DNA of 64,000 nucleotides from an uncultured Ruminococcus sp. (GCA_902768825.1 CACXMR010000006.1:1-64000); one strand, 5' to 3'; shown: positions 53,249 through 62,737, numbered from the stretch's first letter. A program made the numbers and translations. Notes: generated by a model from the sequence alone, not told the origin.

Positions 53249-53278
53249 TTGACACAAGGAACCGGTGGATATTATAAT
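53249..53278 (+). promoter_or_regulatory. sigma-A promoter of the amidohydrolase gene
   Basis: TTGACA (53249-53254), 18-bp spacer, TATAAT (53273-53278). It lies inside the longer open frame beginning at 53249, so the protein must start later. Confidence 0.8.
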
Positions 53279-53308
53279 AGTCGGAGAAACACTCAGGGAG
53301 GAATAATC

Positions 53309-54103
53309 ATGCTCGTAATCGACTGCCACGATCATATTTATCACAAAAAATTAGCTCCTATGGCCGTCAAGGGTGTAGGAGAGTTTTATGATGTGCCCAT
53401 GGCCTGCTCCGGCACCGGAGACGACCTGGCTTTGCTTGCCACATCAAGCCCCATCAAGCTGTTTGTGGTCAATTCTGTTGCCCTTACCCCTTCCACCGTT
53501 AAGCGGCTGAACACCTTTGTTGCAGAGCAGTGCAAGGCTCACAAGGAGTTTATCGGGCTTGGTACGCTTCACCCTGATATGGAAAACGCCGACGAGGAGA
53601 TCGAAAGGATAATCTCCCTTGGGCTAAAGGGTATCAAGCTGCACCCCGATACCCAGAAATTCGACGCCGACAGCGACAAGGCCATGAAGCTCTACGAAAA
53701 GTTTGCGGGCAAACTTCCACTGCTGATACACGGAGGGGACTACCGCTATGACTATTCCCACCCTAAAAGACTGCAAAGGATAGAACAGCGCTTCCCGGAG
53801 CTTATGATGATCGCCGCTCACCTGGGCGGCTGGTCTATATATGAAGAAGCAGTGCCATATATGAGCAAAATGCATTGCTATATGGACATCTCAAGCGTAA
53901 TGCCATTTCTCAAGCCCGAAAAGGTGCAGGAGCTTATAAGGCTGTATGGTGCGGACAGGCTTCTTTTTGGCTCGGACTACCCCATGTGGGATCCGGTAAA
54001 GGAGTATGAGAGCTTTATGCGGCTTGACCTGACAGAGGATGAGCGGGAGAAGATACTTTTCAGGAACTGCGCAAAAATCTTCGGCATTGATACGGAAGCA
54101 TAA
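53309..54103 (+). CDS. amidohydrolase-family metal-dependent hydrolase
   Basis: 264 aa from ATG 53309 behind GGGAGG. Amidohydrolase_2-type TIM barrel: HxH in DCHDHIYHKK, GIKLHPDTQ, LLIHGGDYRYDYSHP, AAHLGG and LLFGSDYPMWDP supply the usual metal and catalytic residues. Substrate unknown; relatives include decarboxylases and hydrolases of small carboxylates. Monocistronic. Confidence 0.87.
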   Translation: MLVIDCHDHIYHKKLAPMAVKGVGEFYDVPMACSGTGDDLALLATSSPIKLFVVNSVALTPSTVKRLNTFVAEQCKAHKEFIGLGTLHPDMENADEEIERIISLGLKGIKLHPDTQKFDADSDKAMKLYEKFAGKLPLLIHGGDYRYDYSHPKRLQRIEQRFPELMMIAAHLGGWSIYEEAVPYMSKMHCYMDISSVMPFLKPEKVQELIRLYGADRLLFGSDYPMWDPVKEYESFMRLDLTEDEREKILFRNCAKIFGIDTEA

Positions 54104-54121
54104 TCTATAAAACATCGAAAA

Positions 54122-54158
54122 ACGTGCCAGCGGGTAGATACTCACTGACACGTTTTGT
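54122..54158. terminator. bidirectional terminator between the amidohydrolase gene and metK
   Basis: ACGTG-CCAG / CTG-aCACGT stem with flanking A- and T-rich tracts on both sides, serving the two converging genes. Confidence 0.75.
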
Positions 54159-54167
54159 TATATCTGA

Positions 54168-55361
54168 TTATTTCAGAGACTCAACGGCTGACTTGAGAGC
54201 CTCTGCCTTGTCTGTCTTTTCCCAGGCAACACCGAGGTCCTCACGGCCCATGTGACCGTAAGCCGAAAGCTCACGATAGATCGGTTTGTCAAGTCCAAGA
54301 TCCCTGATGATAGCGGCAGGACGAAGATCGAAAATGCTGTTTACAGCCTTAGTCAGCACATCCTCGGAAACAACACCTGTGCCAAAGGTCTCAACCATGA
54401 CAGAAACAGGACGGGCAACGCCGATAGCGTAGGAGAGCTGAATCTCACACTTAGAGGCAAGCTTTGCGGCAACAATGTTCTTAGCGACATATCTTGCGGC
54501 ATAGGCTGCGCTTCTGTCCACCTTTGTGGGGTCCTTTCCGGAGAAAGCACCGCCGCCGTGACGGGAATATCCGCCGTAGGTGTCAACTATGATCTTTCTG
54601 CCTGTGAGTCCGCTGTCGCCTGCAGGTCCGCCAATAACAAAACGGCCTGTGGGGTTAACGAGAATACGGGTGTTTTCGTCCATGATCTCAGCGGGGATGA
54701 CCGGCTTTATGACGTGCTCCACAAGGTCTGCACGAATTGTATCAAGTGAAACATCCTCGTCATGCTGTGTGGAGATAAGGATGGTATCCACCCTGACAGG
54801 ACGGTTGTTTTCGTCATACTCAACCGTGACCTGAGTTTTGCCGTCAGGGCGAAGATATTTGACAGTGCCGTCCTTGCGCACACTGGCAAGACGCTTGGCA
54901 AGCTTATGGGCAAGAGAGATGGGCAGGGGCATGAGCTCAGGGGTCTCATCGCAGGCAAAGCCAAACATAATGCCCTGATCGCCGGCACCGATCCTGTCCA
55001 GATTATCCTCCTTGCTGTCACGGTATTCGTATGAGGAGTTGACGCCCATAGAGATATCCGGCGACTGGGAGTGGATGGATGTGAGGACAGCGCAGGAATT
55101 GCCGTCAAAGCAGACGGAGGGGTTATTGTAGCCTATTGAGGTGATCGCCTCTCTTGCGATCTTGTCAACATTAACGGTAGCCTTTGAGGATATCTCACCC
55201 ATAATGAGCACCAGACCGGTAGCGGCTGTGACCTCGCAGGCAACGTGTGCCTCAGGGTCAAGGCGGATCAGCTCATCAAGTATGGCGTCGGAAATACGGT
55301 CGCACATTTTATCGGGATGACCCTCAGTAACAGATTCGGATGTAAAAAGATAATTTGCCAT
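54168..55361 (-). CDS. metK: S-adenosylmethionine synthetase
   Basis: 397 aa. Makes SAM from methionine and [29 protein letters not shown] and [19 protein letters not shown] are the family signatures. RBS AGAAAGGAAAG, ATG at 55361. It is controlled by the SAM-I riboswitch and its terminator just upstream, closing a product-feedback loop. Confidence 0.99.
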   Translation of the reverse strand: MANYLFTSESVTEGHPDKMCDRISDAILDELIRLDPEAHVACEVTAATGLVLIMGEISSKATVNVDKIAREAITSIGYNNPSVCFDGNSCAVLTSIHSQSPDISMGVNSSYEYRDSKEDNLDRIGAGDQGIMFGFACDETPELMPLPISLAHKLAKRLASVRKDGTVKYLRPDGKTQVTVEYDENNRPVRVDTILISTQHDEDVSLDTIRADLVEHVIKPVIPAEIMDENTRILVNPTGRFVIGGPAGDSGLTGRKIIVDTYGGYSRHGGGAFSGKDPTKVDRSAAYAARYVAKNIVAAKLASKCEIQLSYAIGVARPVSVMVETFGTGVVSEDVLTKAVNSIFDLRPAAIIRDLGLDKPIYRELSAYGHMGREDLGVAWEKTDKAEALKSAVESLK

Positions 55362-55408
55362 GTTTCTCTTTCCTTTCTAAATAACGTCCGAAGCAGTCCG
55401 CAAGGAAA

Positions 55409-55438
55409 TAAAAAAGCCGCCCGGCACAACCGAACAGC
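55409..55438 (-). terminator. riboswitch-controlled terminator of metK
   Basis: GCTGTTCGG-ttgtg-CCGGGCGGC, a 9-bp stem with three G-U pairs, followed on the minus strand by TTTTTT, 48 bp before metK. Expression platform of the SAM-I riboswitch. Confidence 0.85.
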
Positions 55439-55448
55439 AAACAAAAAC

Positions 55449-55546
55449 ACTCATCTTTCGGCTACACCGCAGGATTTGGCACCTTACCTCATCGGCAGGT
55501 TGTCGGACTTCACAGGGCCTGTTCCCTCAGTCACTCCGGATAAGTT
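55449..55546 (-). promoter_or_regulatory. SAM-I (S-box) riboswitch
   Basis: On the minus strand the S-box core is easy to recognise: CTTATCCGGAGTGACTGAGG at the 5' end, then AGGCCCTGTGAAGTCCG, CAACCTGC, GGTGCCAAATCCTGC and the 3' arm GAAAGATGAG, which pairs with CTTATC to form P1. It lies between a consensus promoter and a terminator ahead of metK. SAM binding should stabilise P1 and favour termination. Confidence 0.96.
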
Positions 55547-55568
55547 CATATATTCAATTACGTAGATG

Positions 55569-55597
55569 ATTATAGCATCACTTTTTGCCGCTGTCAA
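55569..55597 (-). promoter_or_regulatory. consensus sigma-A promoter of metK
   Basis: Minus strand TTGACA (55592-55597), 17-bp spacer, TATAAT (55569-55574) with a TG extension, just upstream of the riboswitch. Confidence 0.85.
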
Positions 55598-55770
55598 CGG
55601 TAAAACCAAGAAAATGTAACTTTGTGTCAATTCCACAGTTTTTTTGTCAAAGGACAGTCCAGATTGTAGGATAGCCCAATACACATCTTACATAAATAAA
55701 ACGAGCTGAGCAAATAAACGGATACTCACACAGATATTATCCGCCAGGGAGGCCGCAGGTCAAAAACGCT

Positions 55771-55798
55771 TTACAAGCGGATAGTTATATAGTATAAT
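55771..55798 (+). promoter_or_regulatory. promoter of the ACT/PFL pair
   Basis: TTACAA (55771-55776), 16-bp spacer, TATAAT (55793-55798), followed by an AGGAGG site before 55844. Confidence 0.65.
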
Positions 55799-55843
55799 CA
55801 TTGTATCGGCTATGAGGCCGCACAAAAATCAGGAGGTCTTTTT

Positions 55844-56113
55844 ATGAATGCAGTTATTACGGTTTTGGGCAAGGATACAGTAGGAATACTCGCAAAGGTG
55901 TCCGGAGAGTGCGCCGAGGTGGGCGTGAATATCATAGAAGTAACTCAGTCAGTTCTCCAGGGTATGTTTGCCATGATAATGTTCGTTGACATAACAGGCT
56001 GCACCGTCCCCTTCTCCCAGCTTGTGGATTCTCTCACGGAAACAGGCGAAAAAATGGGAGTCAAGATCCATGTAATGCACGAGGACATCTTCAACGCCAT
56101 GCACAAGATCTGA
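55844..56113 (+). CDS. ACT-domain protein (UPF0237 family)
   Basis: 89 aa, one ACT domain (VITVLGKDTVGILAKVSGEC at the N-terminus with the usual glycine turn). ACT domains bind amino acids. It is followed 33 bp later by the PFL/UPF0210 gene, a pairing conserved in many bacteria, which suggests the two act together. Ligand unknown. Confidence 0.92.
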   Translation: MNAVITVLGKDTVGILAKVSGECAEVGVNIIEVTQSVLQGMFAMIMFVDITGCTVPFSQLVDSLTETGEKMGVKIHVMHEDIFNAMHKI

Positions 56114-56146
56114 GCTGGAACACAGCATAAAGGAAGGTAGCTTTCA

Positions 56147-57505
56147 ATGATTAATTCACATGATATACTTGAAACGATAAACATGATAGACAATGAAAAT
56201 CTTGACGTGAGAACTATCACAATGGGCATCTCACTTCTTGACTGCATTGACGATAATATTGACAAGGCCTGTCAGAAGCTGTATGACAAGATATGCAGAT
56301 ATGCCGGAAACCTTGTAAAAACAGGCGAGGATATCAGCAAGGAGATCGGCATTCCGATAATTCACAAGAGGATTGCCGTTACCCCAATAGCAATGCTGGC
56401 AGCCGCCTGCCCCACTAACAATCCCGTGAAGTTTGCAAAGGCTCTCGACAAAGCGGCTGACACCATCGGAGTCAACTTTGTGGGAGGCTATTCCGCACTG
56501 GTGCACAAGGGCTTTGCTCCCGGAGACTATGCACTGATAGACAGTATACCGGAGGCTCTTGCCAGCACCGAAAAGGTCTGCTCCTCTGTTAACATCGGCA
56601 GCACAAAAGCCGGCATCAACATGGATGCGGTAGAAATGATGGGCAAGGTTATCCGCAGAAGTGCAGAGCTGACTGCCGACAAGGACTGCATTGGCGCCGC
56701 AAAGCTGGTAGTTTTCTGCAATGCACCGGAGGACAACCCTTTTATGGCAGGAGCTTTTCACGGAGCAGGCGAACCTGACTCAGTCATCAATGTAGGAGTA
56801 TCCGGCCCCGGAGTAGTCAGAGCCGCTCTTGCAAAGGCCGGTGACTGCAACATTACCGAGGTGGCGGATATAGTCAAGAAAACCGCATTCAAGATCACCA
56901 GAACCGGACAGCTTGTTGCCAAGGAGGCATCCCGCAGACTCGGTGTGCCCTTTGGTATCGTTGATCTTTCACTTGCGCCCACACCGGCGATAGGTGATTC
57001 TGTTGCTTACATTCTTGAGGAAATGGGACTGGAGCAGTGCGGTGCCCATGGTACCACTGCCTGCCTTGCTCTTCTCAATGACGCAGTAAAGAAGGGCGGC
57101 GTGATGGCTTCTTCCCATGTAGGAGGACTGTCAGGTGCGTTTATTCCCGTAACTGAAGACGCAGGCATGATCGAGGCTGCCCGCAGCAAGGCTCTCACCC
57201 TCACAAAGCTTGAAGCTATGACCGCTGTTTGCTCAGTTGGTCTTGACATGATCGCTATTCCCGGAGACACTACAGCCGAGATAATTTCAGGCATAATCGC
57301 CGACGAAGCAGCTATAGGCATGGTCAACTCAAAGACTACCGCAGTAAGGCTCATCCCCGCCATCGGCAAAAGCGCCGGCGAAGAGCTGAACTTCGGCGGA
57401 CTCCTGGGCAACGGTCCCATCATGGACGTCAACAGAAAGTCCCCTGCAAGGTTCATTTCCCGAGGTGGACGTATCCCCGCCCCTATGCAGAGCCTCAAAA
57501 ACTAA
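56147..57505 (+). CDS. PFL family protein (UPF0210/DUF711)
   Basis: 452 aa, full length for the family. Structurally related to pyruvate formate-lyase-type barrels, but no biochemical role is established. Conserved segments include [42 protein letters not shown] and the end [14 protein letters not shown]. Co-transcribed with the ACT-domain gene. Confidence 0.92.
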   Translation: MINSHDILETINMIDNENLDVRTITMGISLLDCIDDNIDKACQKLYDKICRYAGNLVKTGEDISKEIGIPIIHKRIAVTPIAMLAAACPTNNPVKFAKALDKAADTIGVNFVGGYSALVHKGFAPGDYALIDSIPEALASTEKVCSSVNIGSTKAGINMDAVEMMGKVIRRSAELTADKDCIGAAKLVVFCNAPEDNPFMAGAFHGAGEPDSVINVGVSGPGVVRAALAKAGDCNITEVADIVKKTAFKITRTGQLVAKEASRRLGVPFGIVDLSLAPTPAIGDSVAYILEEMGLEQCGAHGTTACLALLNDAVKKGGVMASSHVGGLSGAFIPVTEDAGMIEAARSKALTLTKLEAMTAVCSVGLDMIAIPGDTTAEIISGIIADEAAIGMVNSKTTAVRLIPAIGKSAGEELNFGGLLGNGPIMDVNRKSPARFISRGGRIPAPMQSLKN

Positions 57506-57562
57506 CCGACATTGCGAATATAAAGCGCTTGCTCTGCGCCCAGTATATAATAGTTTTAATAT

Positions 57563-57603
57563 GCCGTCCGTATCCTGTAAAAATGATACGGGCGGCTTTT
57601 TTT
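57563..57603 (+). terminator. terminator of the ACT/PFL pair
   Basis: GCCGTCCGTATC / GATACGGGCGGC 12-bp stem (one G-U) followed by seven T. The 57604-57760 stretch after it shows no credible gene. Confidence 0.9.
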
Positions 57604-57761
57604 GACAGTTAAATCAGAAATACACTTTTTGCCCGGACGTGAAGTTGTCAGCCGCAATCAGTGCATTTGCGTTTCAATTTTTCTTACAATGCGAACAGCT
57701 GAGCGGCAGGAACAGTATTGCTATAGTTCACCAAAAAATGCAGAACATTGGAAAAATCCGA

Positions 57762-57789
57762 TTGCCTACAATAAAAAATGTGATATAAT
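57762..57789 (+). promoter_or_regulatory. promoter of the lipoprotein cluster
   Basis: TTGCCT (57762-57767), 16-bp spacer, TATAAT (57784-57789) with a TG extension, about 105 bp ahead of the first lipoprotein gene. Confidence 0.55.
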
Positions 57790-57893
57790 GGTTCTATTGA
57801 CAAGCTGCCCTGCGGGATGTCACGGCTGCCTGCTGCCGATGGATATTTGCAGTTGAACACCCTGTATCGGATTTGTCATAATTGAGGAGTGAG

Positions 57894-58877
57894 GTGATCA
57901 AAACGAAAAAGAACATAGCATTAAAAGTGATTTCCGCCGTATTACTGGCTTCTGTGGTGACCATCACCAGTGCAGGCTGCGGCGGAAATGAAAGCAAGAG
58001 CACTTCCGACAATAAGAGTAATGTGCAAAGCGTCTCTGAAAGCTCTGAGGCTGAAGAAAAAAGCTTTAAGGTCACTACCGTCAGCGTCAAGGAGATCCCC
58101 TTTGACAAAGACGTTTTTGGTGAGGACCTATTTGAAGAGACAGATGCCATGAAGATCATCACCATCGCTGCGGAAAGCATTGGAGAGCCTGACGATAAGA
58201 TAAACTACATCGCCGTGAATATCGTAGAGCCCCCTGTCGCCGCACCGGTAACCCGTTATGTTTCTGACATTTATCCAGTCATTGACAGCACCAGCCAGCA
58301 AACAAAAGGCTATATCACCGAGATTATTTGTCCTGCAAAATATTCACCCTCGGATTTCAAGATCAATTATCAGCACAAGGACTATTTTACCCATTCCACA
58401 CTCAGCGACACTATCGGAGATATTCCCTCTTCACTGGTGAGTGACGGTCAGACAACCCCCTACAGCGTTTTTGATATTGACGGCGCACTTTATTACAGGG
58501 ATAATGACAAGGATACTGTATTCACCAAAAGCGATGACTCAACATCAGATATCTATGAGGCTTCGATTTATCTGCTGAGACTCGACGGCACTACGGACAG
58601 ACAGCTTGATGCTGCAAAGTGCACCTATGAGCCTGCCGAGGATGTCGCTAAGGACAAGAACTACAGCAGATTCAAGATCAGTTTTGCCAATGAGGATGCG
58701 GGCGCAAAAAAATCCGTATTTTCACCCATAGGGCAAAGCATCAGATTCACTGTCGTCGGAGAAATAAAGGACGTTGCTACAAACGAAGAGTTTGAAGCAA
58801 TAGATTCGCTTCTTGTGAAGATCGCCAATTCCGGCAGCATTGTCTACGACGGCAAAGTAAGGATAAATCTTGGATAA
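57894..58877 (+). CDS. secreted lipoprotein, paralogue A (unknown function)
   Basis: 327 aa. GTG 57894 is chosen (GAGGAG upstream); TTG 57882 is an alternative. A lipoprotein signal peptide ends in the lipobox TSAGC, so the mature protein is lipid-anchored at the outer face of the membrane. A Ser/Glu-rich linker is followed by a globular part beginning VTTVSVKEIPFDKDVF. It is a paralogue of the split gene at 60077: both have VSVKEIPFD/LEVKEVPYD, a YEP motif after the sugar-like middle region, and the ending SGSIVYDGKVRINL / SGYLVYNGDEGTTKIKL. Not recognised as a named family. Confidence 0.78.
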   Translation: MIKTKKNIALKVISAVLLASVVTITSAGCGGNESKSTSDNKSNVQSVSESSEAEEKSFKVTTVSVKEIPFDKDVFGEDLFEETDAMKIITIAAESIGEPDDKINYIAVNIVEPPVAAPVTRYVSDIYPVIDSTSQQTKGYITEIICPAKYSPSDFKINYQHKDYFTHSTLSDTIGDIPSSLVSDGQTTPYSVFDIDGALYYRDNDKDTVFTKSDDSTSDIYEASIYLLRLDGTTDRQLDAAKCTYEPAEDVAKDKNYSRFKISFANEDAGAKKSVFSPIGQSIRFTVVGEIKDVATNEEFEAIDSLLVKIANSGSIVYDGKVRINLG

Positions 58878-58924
58878 ACGCAATTTTTTGGGGCAAGCAT
58901 AAGAATAACAAGGAGGATATTCAC

Positions 58925-59923
58925 ATGAAAAAGAGCAATACTGTAAAAATGATAGCATCCCTTGTGCTGGCGGCGTTAATGACCATGGGCGCTGCAGGCT
59001 GCGGCGACAGCAGCAAAACTAACGCTGACAGTGCATCAGCTTCCACCTCGTCAGCCCAGAGCAATACCGATGAGAAATCGACTGAGGATCAGACGACCAG
59101 TGAGGCTCGGACATCTGATGATGAGTCACAGATAAACGTTGATGAGCTTATCGCCGGACAGAAGGTCATGGAGACAAGCTCCTGCGGCGACAACGCCACC
59201 TATACGCTTTATGAAAACGATGTCGCAGTAATAGAGGGCACCGGCAAGCTGACCAAGCCTTATGGTCTGAATCGGACTAAAACGATCATCATTGGCGAAG
59301 GAATCACTGAGTTAGATGATGAATGCTTTTACAGATATACATGGATGAATACTGTAAAGCTGCCCTCAACGCTGAAAAAGATAGGTAAGAGTGCATTTGA
59401 TGAATGCACCACACTGCGCTCAGTATGGGCGCCCGACGGCGTAACGGAGATAGGCGAACGAGCCTTTGCAGTGTGCAGTCAGATGGTGGAGTGCCGTCTG
59501 CCGGATACCGTTACCACCATGGGCGAGAGCGTTTTTCAGGCATGTGAGGACATGACAAAAGCAAATCTTCCGTCAAAGCTTACCACTGTACCCGCAAATA
59601 CGTTTTATCAGTGCAAAAGCCTTGAGTCGATAACAATTCCTTCGGGAGCCACAGAGATAGGAAACGGCGCCTTTAACTTCTGTTCCTCACTCGAAGAAAT
59701 GGTGATCCCTGCAGGTGTTACCTCAATCGGGGAAAATGCCTTTGAGTATGACAAGCGGATAACCAACATTACAATACCCGCAAGCGTTGAAAAGATCGGA
59801 AAGAACGCATTCTTTGATTGGGGAGAATCCCAGACGATCACTGTAGAGGGCAAGTCCGAGCGTCCTTCAAGCTGGGATTACAAGTGGGCAGACAAGCATA
59901 CAAACGTGGTATGGCAGGGCTGA
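58925..59923 (+). CDS. secreted lipoprotein with BspA-type leucine-rich repeats
   Basis: 332 aa, ATG 58925 with AGGAGG. Lipobox in TMGAAGCG. After a Ser/Thr/Asp-rich linker (about 25-80) come about eight repeats of 23 residues of the LRR_5/BspA kind (IGKSAFDECTTLRSVWAPDG, IGNGAFNFCSSLEEMVIPAG, IGENAFEYDKRITNITIPAS). Such repeats usually mediate binding to proteins or surfaces. It lies between the two paralogous lipoprotein genes on the same strand. Confidence 0.9.
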   Translation: MKKSNTVKMIASLVLAALMTMGAAGCGDSSKTNADSASASTSSAQSNTDEKSTEDQTTSEARTSDDESQINVDELIAGQKVMETSSCGDNATYTLYENDVAVIEGTGKLTKPYGLNRTKTIIIGEGITELDDECFYRYTWMNTVKLPSTLKKIGKSAFDECTTLRSVWAPDGVTEIGERAFAVCSQMVECRLPDTVTTMGESVFQACEDMTKANLPSKLTTVPANTFYQCKSLESITIPSGATEIGNGAFNFCSSLEEMVIPAGVTSIGENAFEYDKRITNITIPASVEKIGKNAFFDWGESQTITVEGKSERPSSWDYKWADKHTNVVWQG

Positions 59924-60076
59924 GATGTTACAGCTCTGACAATGTGCGGTGCTATGTAAAGCATTGGAATTATGCACAAAAATCTCACAGGAAATCATAA
60001 TTTCCCGATAGCCACTGTGACTTTAATGAGGTATTATATCTGCATTGACAGATAAACAATACAGGAGGTAAAACAT

Positions 60077-60874
60077 ATGAGAAAAATTGATCTTTGCAAA
60101 ACATTTTTAGCTGCAGTTTTGGCTGTCGGCCTTGCTGTTACAGTGGTAGGCTGCAAGGGTAAAGAAGTTTTGGTAGCTCCCGAAAGCAAAGCGTCCGCAG
60201 CCGAGAGCAGCGAGGAAAGCAGCGAGGTGCCAGAAGAAAAAAAGACCCCTGAAAAGGTGCTTGAGGAGCAGAATGTAAAGCTCTGCACCCTGGAGGTCAA
60301 GGAGGTGCCCTACGACAGCGATTCAGACTTTGAGAGCCTGCAGCACGCTGAAAAAGTGACAGTGATCCAGGTGCTGGTAGCAGGCAAGTACGACAAGAAA
60401 GAGTTCATGACAGAGGGTATCGAAGCCACCAGCGGAGAGAAAGAGTATAACGTAGTCAATGACAAGACGGAAACCTGGTATAATTTTAGCTGTATGAACG
60501 TAAGCAAGCACAAATTCAGCAGCAAGGATGGCGAGCTGTATAGAATAGTAAGCACCAGGAACGTAGATCCCTCTTATTTCTGCCTGAAATTCTCCAGTAA
60601 TGGAAATTCATACAGCATACCCCTCAGCAACAGCACAACCCCTGTCCCTGATGATTATGTAGTAAAAACTGACGCCGTTATGGAGAACATCGTAAGCTTT
60701 GACGGGCGTAGCTGCTACCTGGACGGATTGATCGCCAACGAATACGAGCACTTTTATAGCGGCAACGGAGAGCACACCTTCCGCACCTCAAAAATCGTCC
60801 CGTTTACTATCCTTAACGCAGATTCAGACAAGCCTGATATCACCAAATTCTCCTATGAGCCTATGAGCCTATGA
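60077..60874 (+). CDS. secreted lipoprotein, paralogue B, N-terminal part (frameshifted)
   Basis: 265 codons from ATG 60077 (AGGAGG). Lipobox in TVVGCKG, Ser/Glu-rich linker, then the same type of domain as paralogue A. The frame stops at TGA 60872-60874 inside three tandem copies of an 8-bp unit. Deleting one unit joins it in frame to the next open frame (YEP-MTDLFDEITLAHVADV), giving a protein of about 350 residues matching paralogue A to its end. It is thus a broken or switchable gene, not a complete shorter protein. Confidence 0.8.
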   Translation: MRKIDLCKTFLAAVLAVGLAVTVVGCKGKEVLVAPESKASAAESSEESSEVPEEKKTPEKVLEEQNVKLCTLEVKEVPYDSDSDFESLQHAEKVTVIQVLVAGKYDKKEFMTEGIEATSGEKEYNVVNDKTETWYNFSCMNVSKHKFSSKDGELYRIVSTRNVDPSYFCLKFSSNGNSYSIPLSNSTTPVPDDYVVKTDAVMENIVSFDGRSCYLDGLIANEYEHFYSGNGEHTFRTSKIVPFTILNADSDKPDITKFSYEPMSL

Positions 60875-60875
60875 C
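60852..60875 (+). repeat. 3x 8-bp tandem repeat causing a frameshift
   Basis: CCTATGAG CCTATGAG CCTATGAC. Three units put the reading frame out; two units would restore it. Slippage here would switch the lipoprotein between truncated and full length. Confidence 0.9.
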
Positions 60876-61134
60876 CGATTTATTCGATGAAATCACCCTG
60901 GCTCATGTTGCTGATGTAGAAGCCAAGGTCTCCGAATTCAGCGAGCTTCAGGAGAAGGGCACTGATTGTCTGTATGGCCAAGTGGAGGTAAACTTCAGCT
61001 ATACTATCCATGCAGATACGACAATAGAGGACTATGATAATATTGTCAAAACTGCTACTCTCATGGCTGAATCCGGCTACCTTGTCTACAACGGCGACGA
61101 GGGCACCACAAAGATAAAGCTGTCAACAACATAA
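60871..61134 (+). CDS. secreted lipoprotein, paralogue B, C-terminal part (separated by frameshift)
   Basis: 87 codons in the next frame, ATG 60871 overlapping the preceding stop by 4 bp. The sequence (VNFSYTIHADTTIEDYDNIV; SGYLVYNGDEGTTKIKL) aligns with the last ~85 residues of paralogue A (IRFTVVGEIKD; SGSIVYDGKVRINL). It lacks a signal peptide and a ribosome site of its own. The ATGA-like overlap could permit reinitiation, but a cytoplasmic fragment would be useless unless joined to the front part. Confidence 0.7.
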   Translation: MTDLFDEITLAHVADVEAKVSEFSELQEKGTDCLYGQVEVNFSYTIHADTTIEDYDNIVKTATLMAESGYLVYNGDEGTTKIKLSTT

Positions 61135-61190
61135 CCCATGCTCCCGGTGAAGACCGGGAAGCTCCTACAGGCTAAGCATTTCAAATGAAT

Positions 61191-61235
61191 AACGGGGAAA
61201 GACCTCTCAGTCAGGTCCTTCCCCGTTTTCTTATT
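61191..61235 (+). terminator. terminator of the lipoprotein cluster
   Basis: AACGGGGAAaGACC / GGTCcTTCCCCGTT stem followed by TTCTTATTTTT. The T-tract overlaps the stop of the converging C39-like gene. Confidence 0.85.
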
Positions 61236-62292
61236 TTTCCACGATAACCATAGACATTCTGCCCATAAGGTCGTATATTTCCTCAAACCTGTCAATATCA
61301 TATACCACCACTCCCCGCTCCGGATCGTTGACTGTGACAGTATTACTCAGAGTGTCATACCCGCTGAGAACAAGGCAGTGCTCATTTGAGTACCAGGGAT
61401 ACTCAACACCGCTGAATTCAAGGACTATATCCTCTTCCTCTATACTGAAGGGATCATAAAGAAAGGACGTGCTCCAGACAACAACAGGATAACCGCCTTC
61501 CACCAGCTTGAAAAGATCCTTCAGAGCTGCTCCTGTAGTGTCTATAGGAGCAAGGCTTTTGCTGTTTTCATCAATGTAATTCTGAGCGGTCAGTATCAGG
61601 CCCGGAGGAAAAATTCCCGCACCGTCATCCTCAAAGGGATCACCAAGAAAAGATGTGATAATATCATAACCGTATACAAGATATTTCTCAGCAACATCCG
61701 TAAGGGATAAATCTCCTCCCAGATAATTAAGAGCCATTGTCAGGGCTACGGACTCACAGCCCGTTGGAAGCACAGGGTATTGATAAAGCTGTTCAACATC
61801 AAGCTCAACAGAACTCTTTTTAAGCTCCCCTGACAGAATATTCTGCACCCTTTCATACGCTACCGGATCAACAGGAATAACGATCTCGCTGGGCTCCTCG
61901 TATACCTCAGGCTCAGAAAAAGACTCCTCCTCAATCGGTTCAGCCTTTGAAGCTTCACTGCTGTAATCAGATGCAGAGCTGTCAGGCAAGCTTACGGGCA
62001 AGCTTTCGGCAAATGCAGGCTCAGCACTGACATAAGTAATTGATGCCGCACCTTTATAGGCGGAAACACGGCTTACTGCGGAAACAGAAGCTTTGGAAGA
62101 GACAAAATTACTCTCTGATGATGCTTTGGTGTCAGAAGAATAATCTGAGCCTCCATCTAATGAAGAATTATCCGTGGGGACCTCTATAACATTTTCTCCG
62201 GAGATCCTCCTGGTGCACGAGCATAAACAAAACGAAGCGCTGCAAACACACAGAACGGCGCACCATATACACAATAGTCTGACAGCCTTCAC
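61231..62292 (-). CDS. lipoprotein with a C39-like (Peptidase_C39_2) domain
   Basis: 353 aa from GTG 62292 (GAGGAG with 9-nt spacing; TTG 62298 is too close). Cys-rich hydrophobic signal with lipobox in FCLCSC. A Ser/Glu-rich linker (about 30-155) precedes a papain-like domain: catalytic Cys in LPTGCESVALTMAL, His in SNEHCLVLSGYD, Asp in VNDPERGV. C39_2 domains are found in secreted cysteine peptidases and related proteins of Firmicutes. No ABC transporter is nearby, so it is not a bacteriocin exporter. Substrate unknown. Confidence 0.87.
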   Translation of the reverse strand: MKAVRLLCIWCAVLCVCSASFCLCSCTRRISGENVIEVPTDNSSLDGGSDYSSDTKASSESNFVSSKASVSAVSRVSAYKGAASITYVSAEPAFAESLPVSLPDSSASDYSSEASKAEPIEEESFSEPEVYEEPSEIVIPVDPVAYERVQNILSGELKKSSVELDVEQLYQYPVLPTGCESVALTMALNYLGGDLSLTDVAEKYLVYGYDIITSFLGDPFEDDGAGIFPPGLILTAQNYIDENSKSLAPIDTTGAALKDLFKLVEGGYPVVVWSTSFLYDPFSIEEEDIVLEFSGVEYPWYSNEHCLVLSGYDTLSNTVTVNDPERGVVVYDIDRFEEIYDLMGRMSMVIVEK

Positions 62293-62376
62293 AATCAACC
62301 GCTCCTCTCGAAAAAGCCAACAAGACCCATACCAGTAAATATTATCACAGATCAGAAAAGAAATAAATACTTACAA

Positions 62377-62412
62377 GAAAAAAGACACGCCCTCTTTTGA
62401 GAAAGCGTGTCT
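62377..62412 (-). terminator. terminator of rpmB
   Basis: AGACACGC / GCGTGTCT stem (62383-62412) followed on the minus strand by TTTTTTC. The intervening 62413-62548 stretch shows no gene. Confidence 0.85.
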
Positions 62413-62548
62413 TGTGATCGACATGATCGAAGCTAAGTCCGTTTGTTGTCTTTACAGGAATAAGCGAACTGTCTTTTTATAAGGAACAACCGACAAGCCG
62501 GTGTTCTCCTGATTACTAAAAGCAAATATCCGAAAGCTGTCAGTAAGC

Positions 62549-62737
62549 TTAAACAGCTCTTGTAACCTTACCTGAACGAAGGCAACGGGTGCAGACATTA
62601 ACGCGTTTCGGACTGCCGTTTACTATCGCCTTAACCTTAACGACGTTTGGCTTCCATGTTCTGTTTGAGCGTCTGTGTGAGTGAGAAACCTTTATACCGA
62701 AGGTCACTCCCTTACCGCAAATATCACATTTTGCCAT
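62549..62737 (-). CDS. rpmB: 50S ribosomal protein L28
   Basis: 62 aa from ATG 62737 (GGGAGG). MAKCDICGKGVTFG and VCTRCLRSGKV give two CxxC pairs, so this is the zinc-binding C+ form. SHSHRRSNRTWKPN is the L28 signature. Lies after rplL, without a convincing terminator between. Confidence 0.97.
   Translation of the reverse strand: MAKCDICGKGVTFGIKVSHSHRRSNRTWKPNVVKVKAIVNGSPKRVNVCTRCLRSGKVTRAV

Noticed and set aside
57602..57856. 84-codon plus-strand frame before the lipoprotein cluster
   Set aside because: It starts in the T-run of a terminator, spans the promoter at 57762-57789, has no ribosome site and no recognisable features.
61231..62292. Bacteriocin-processing C39 exporter
   Set aside because: There is a lipoprotein signal and a papain-like domain but no ABC membrane or ATPase domain.
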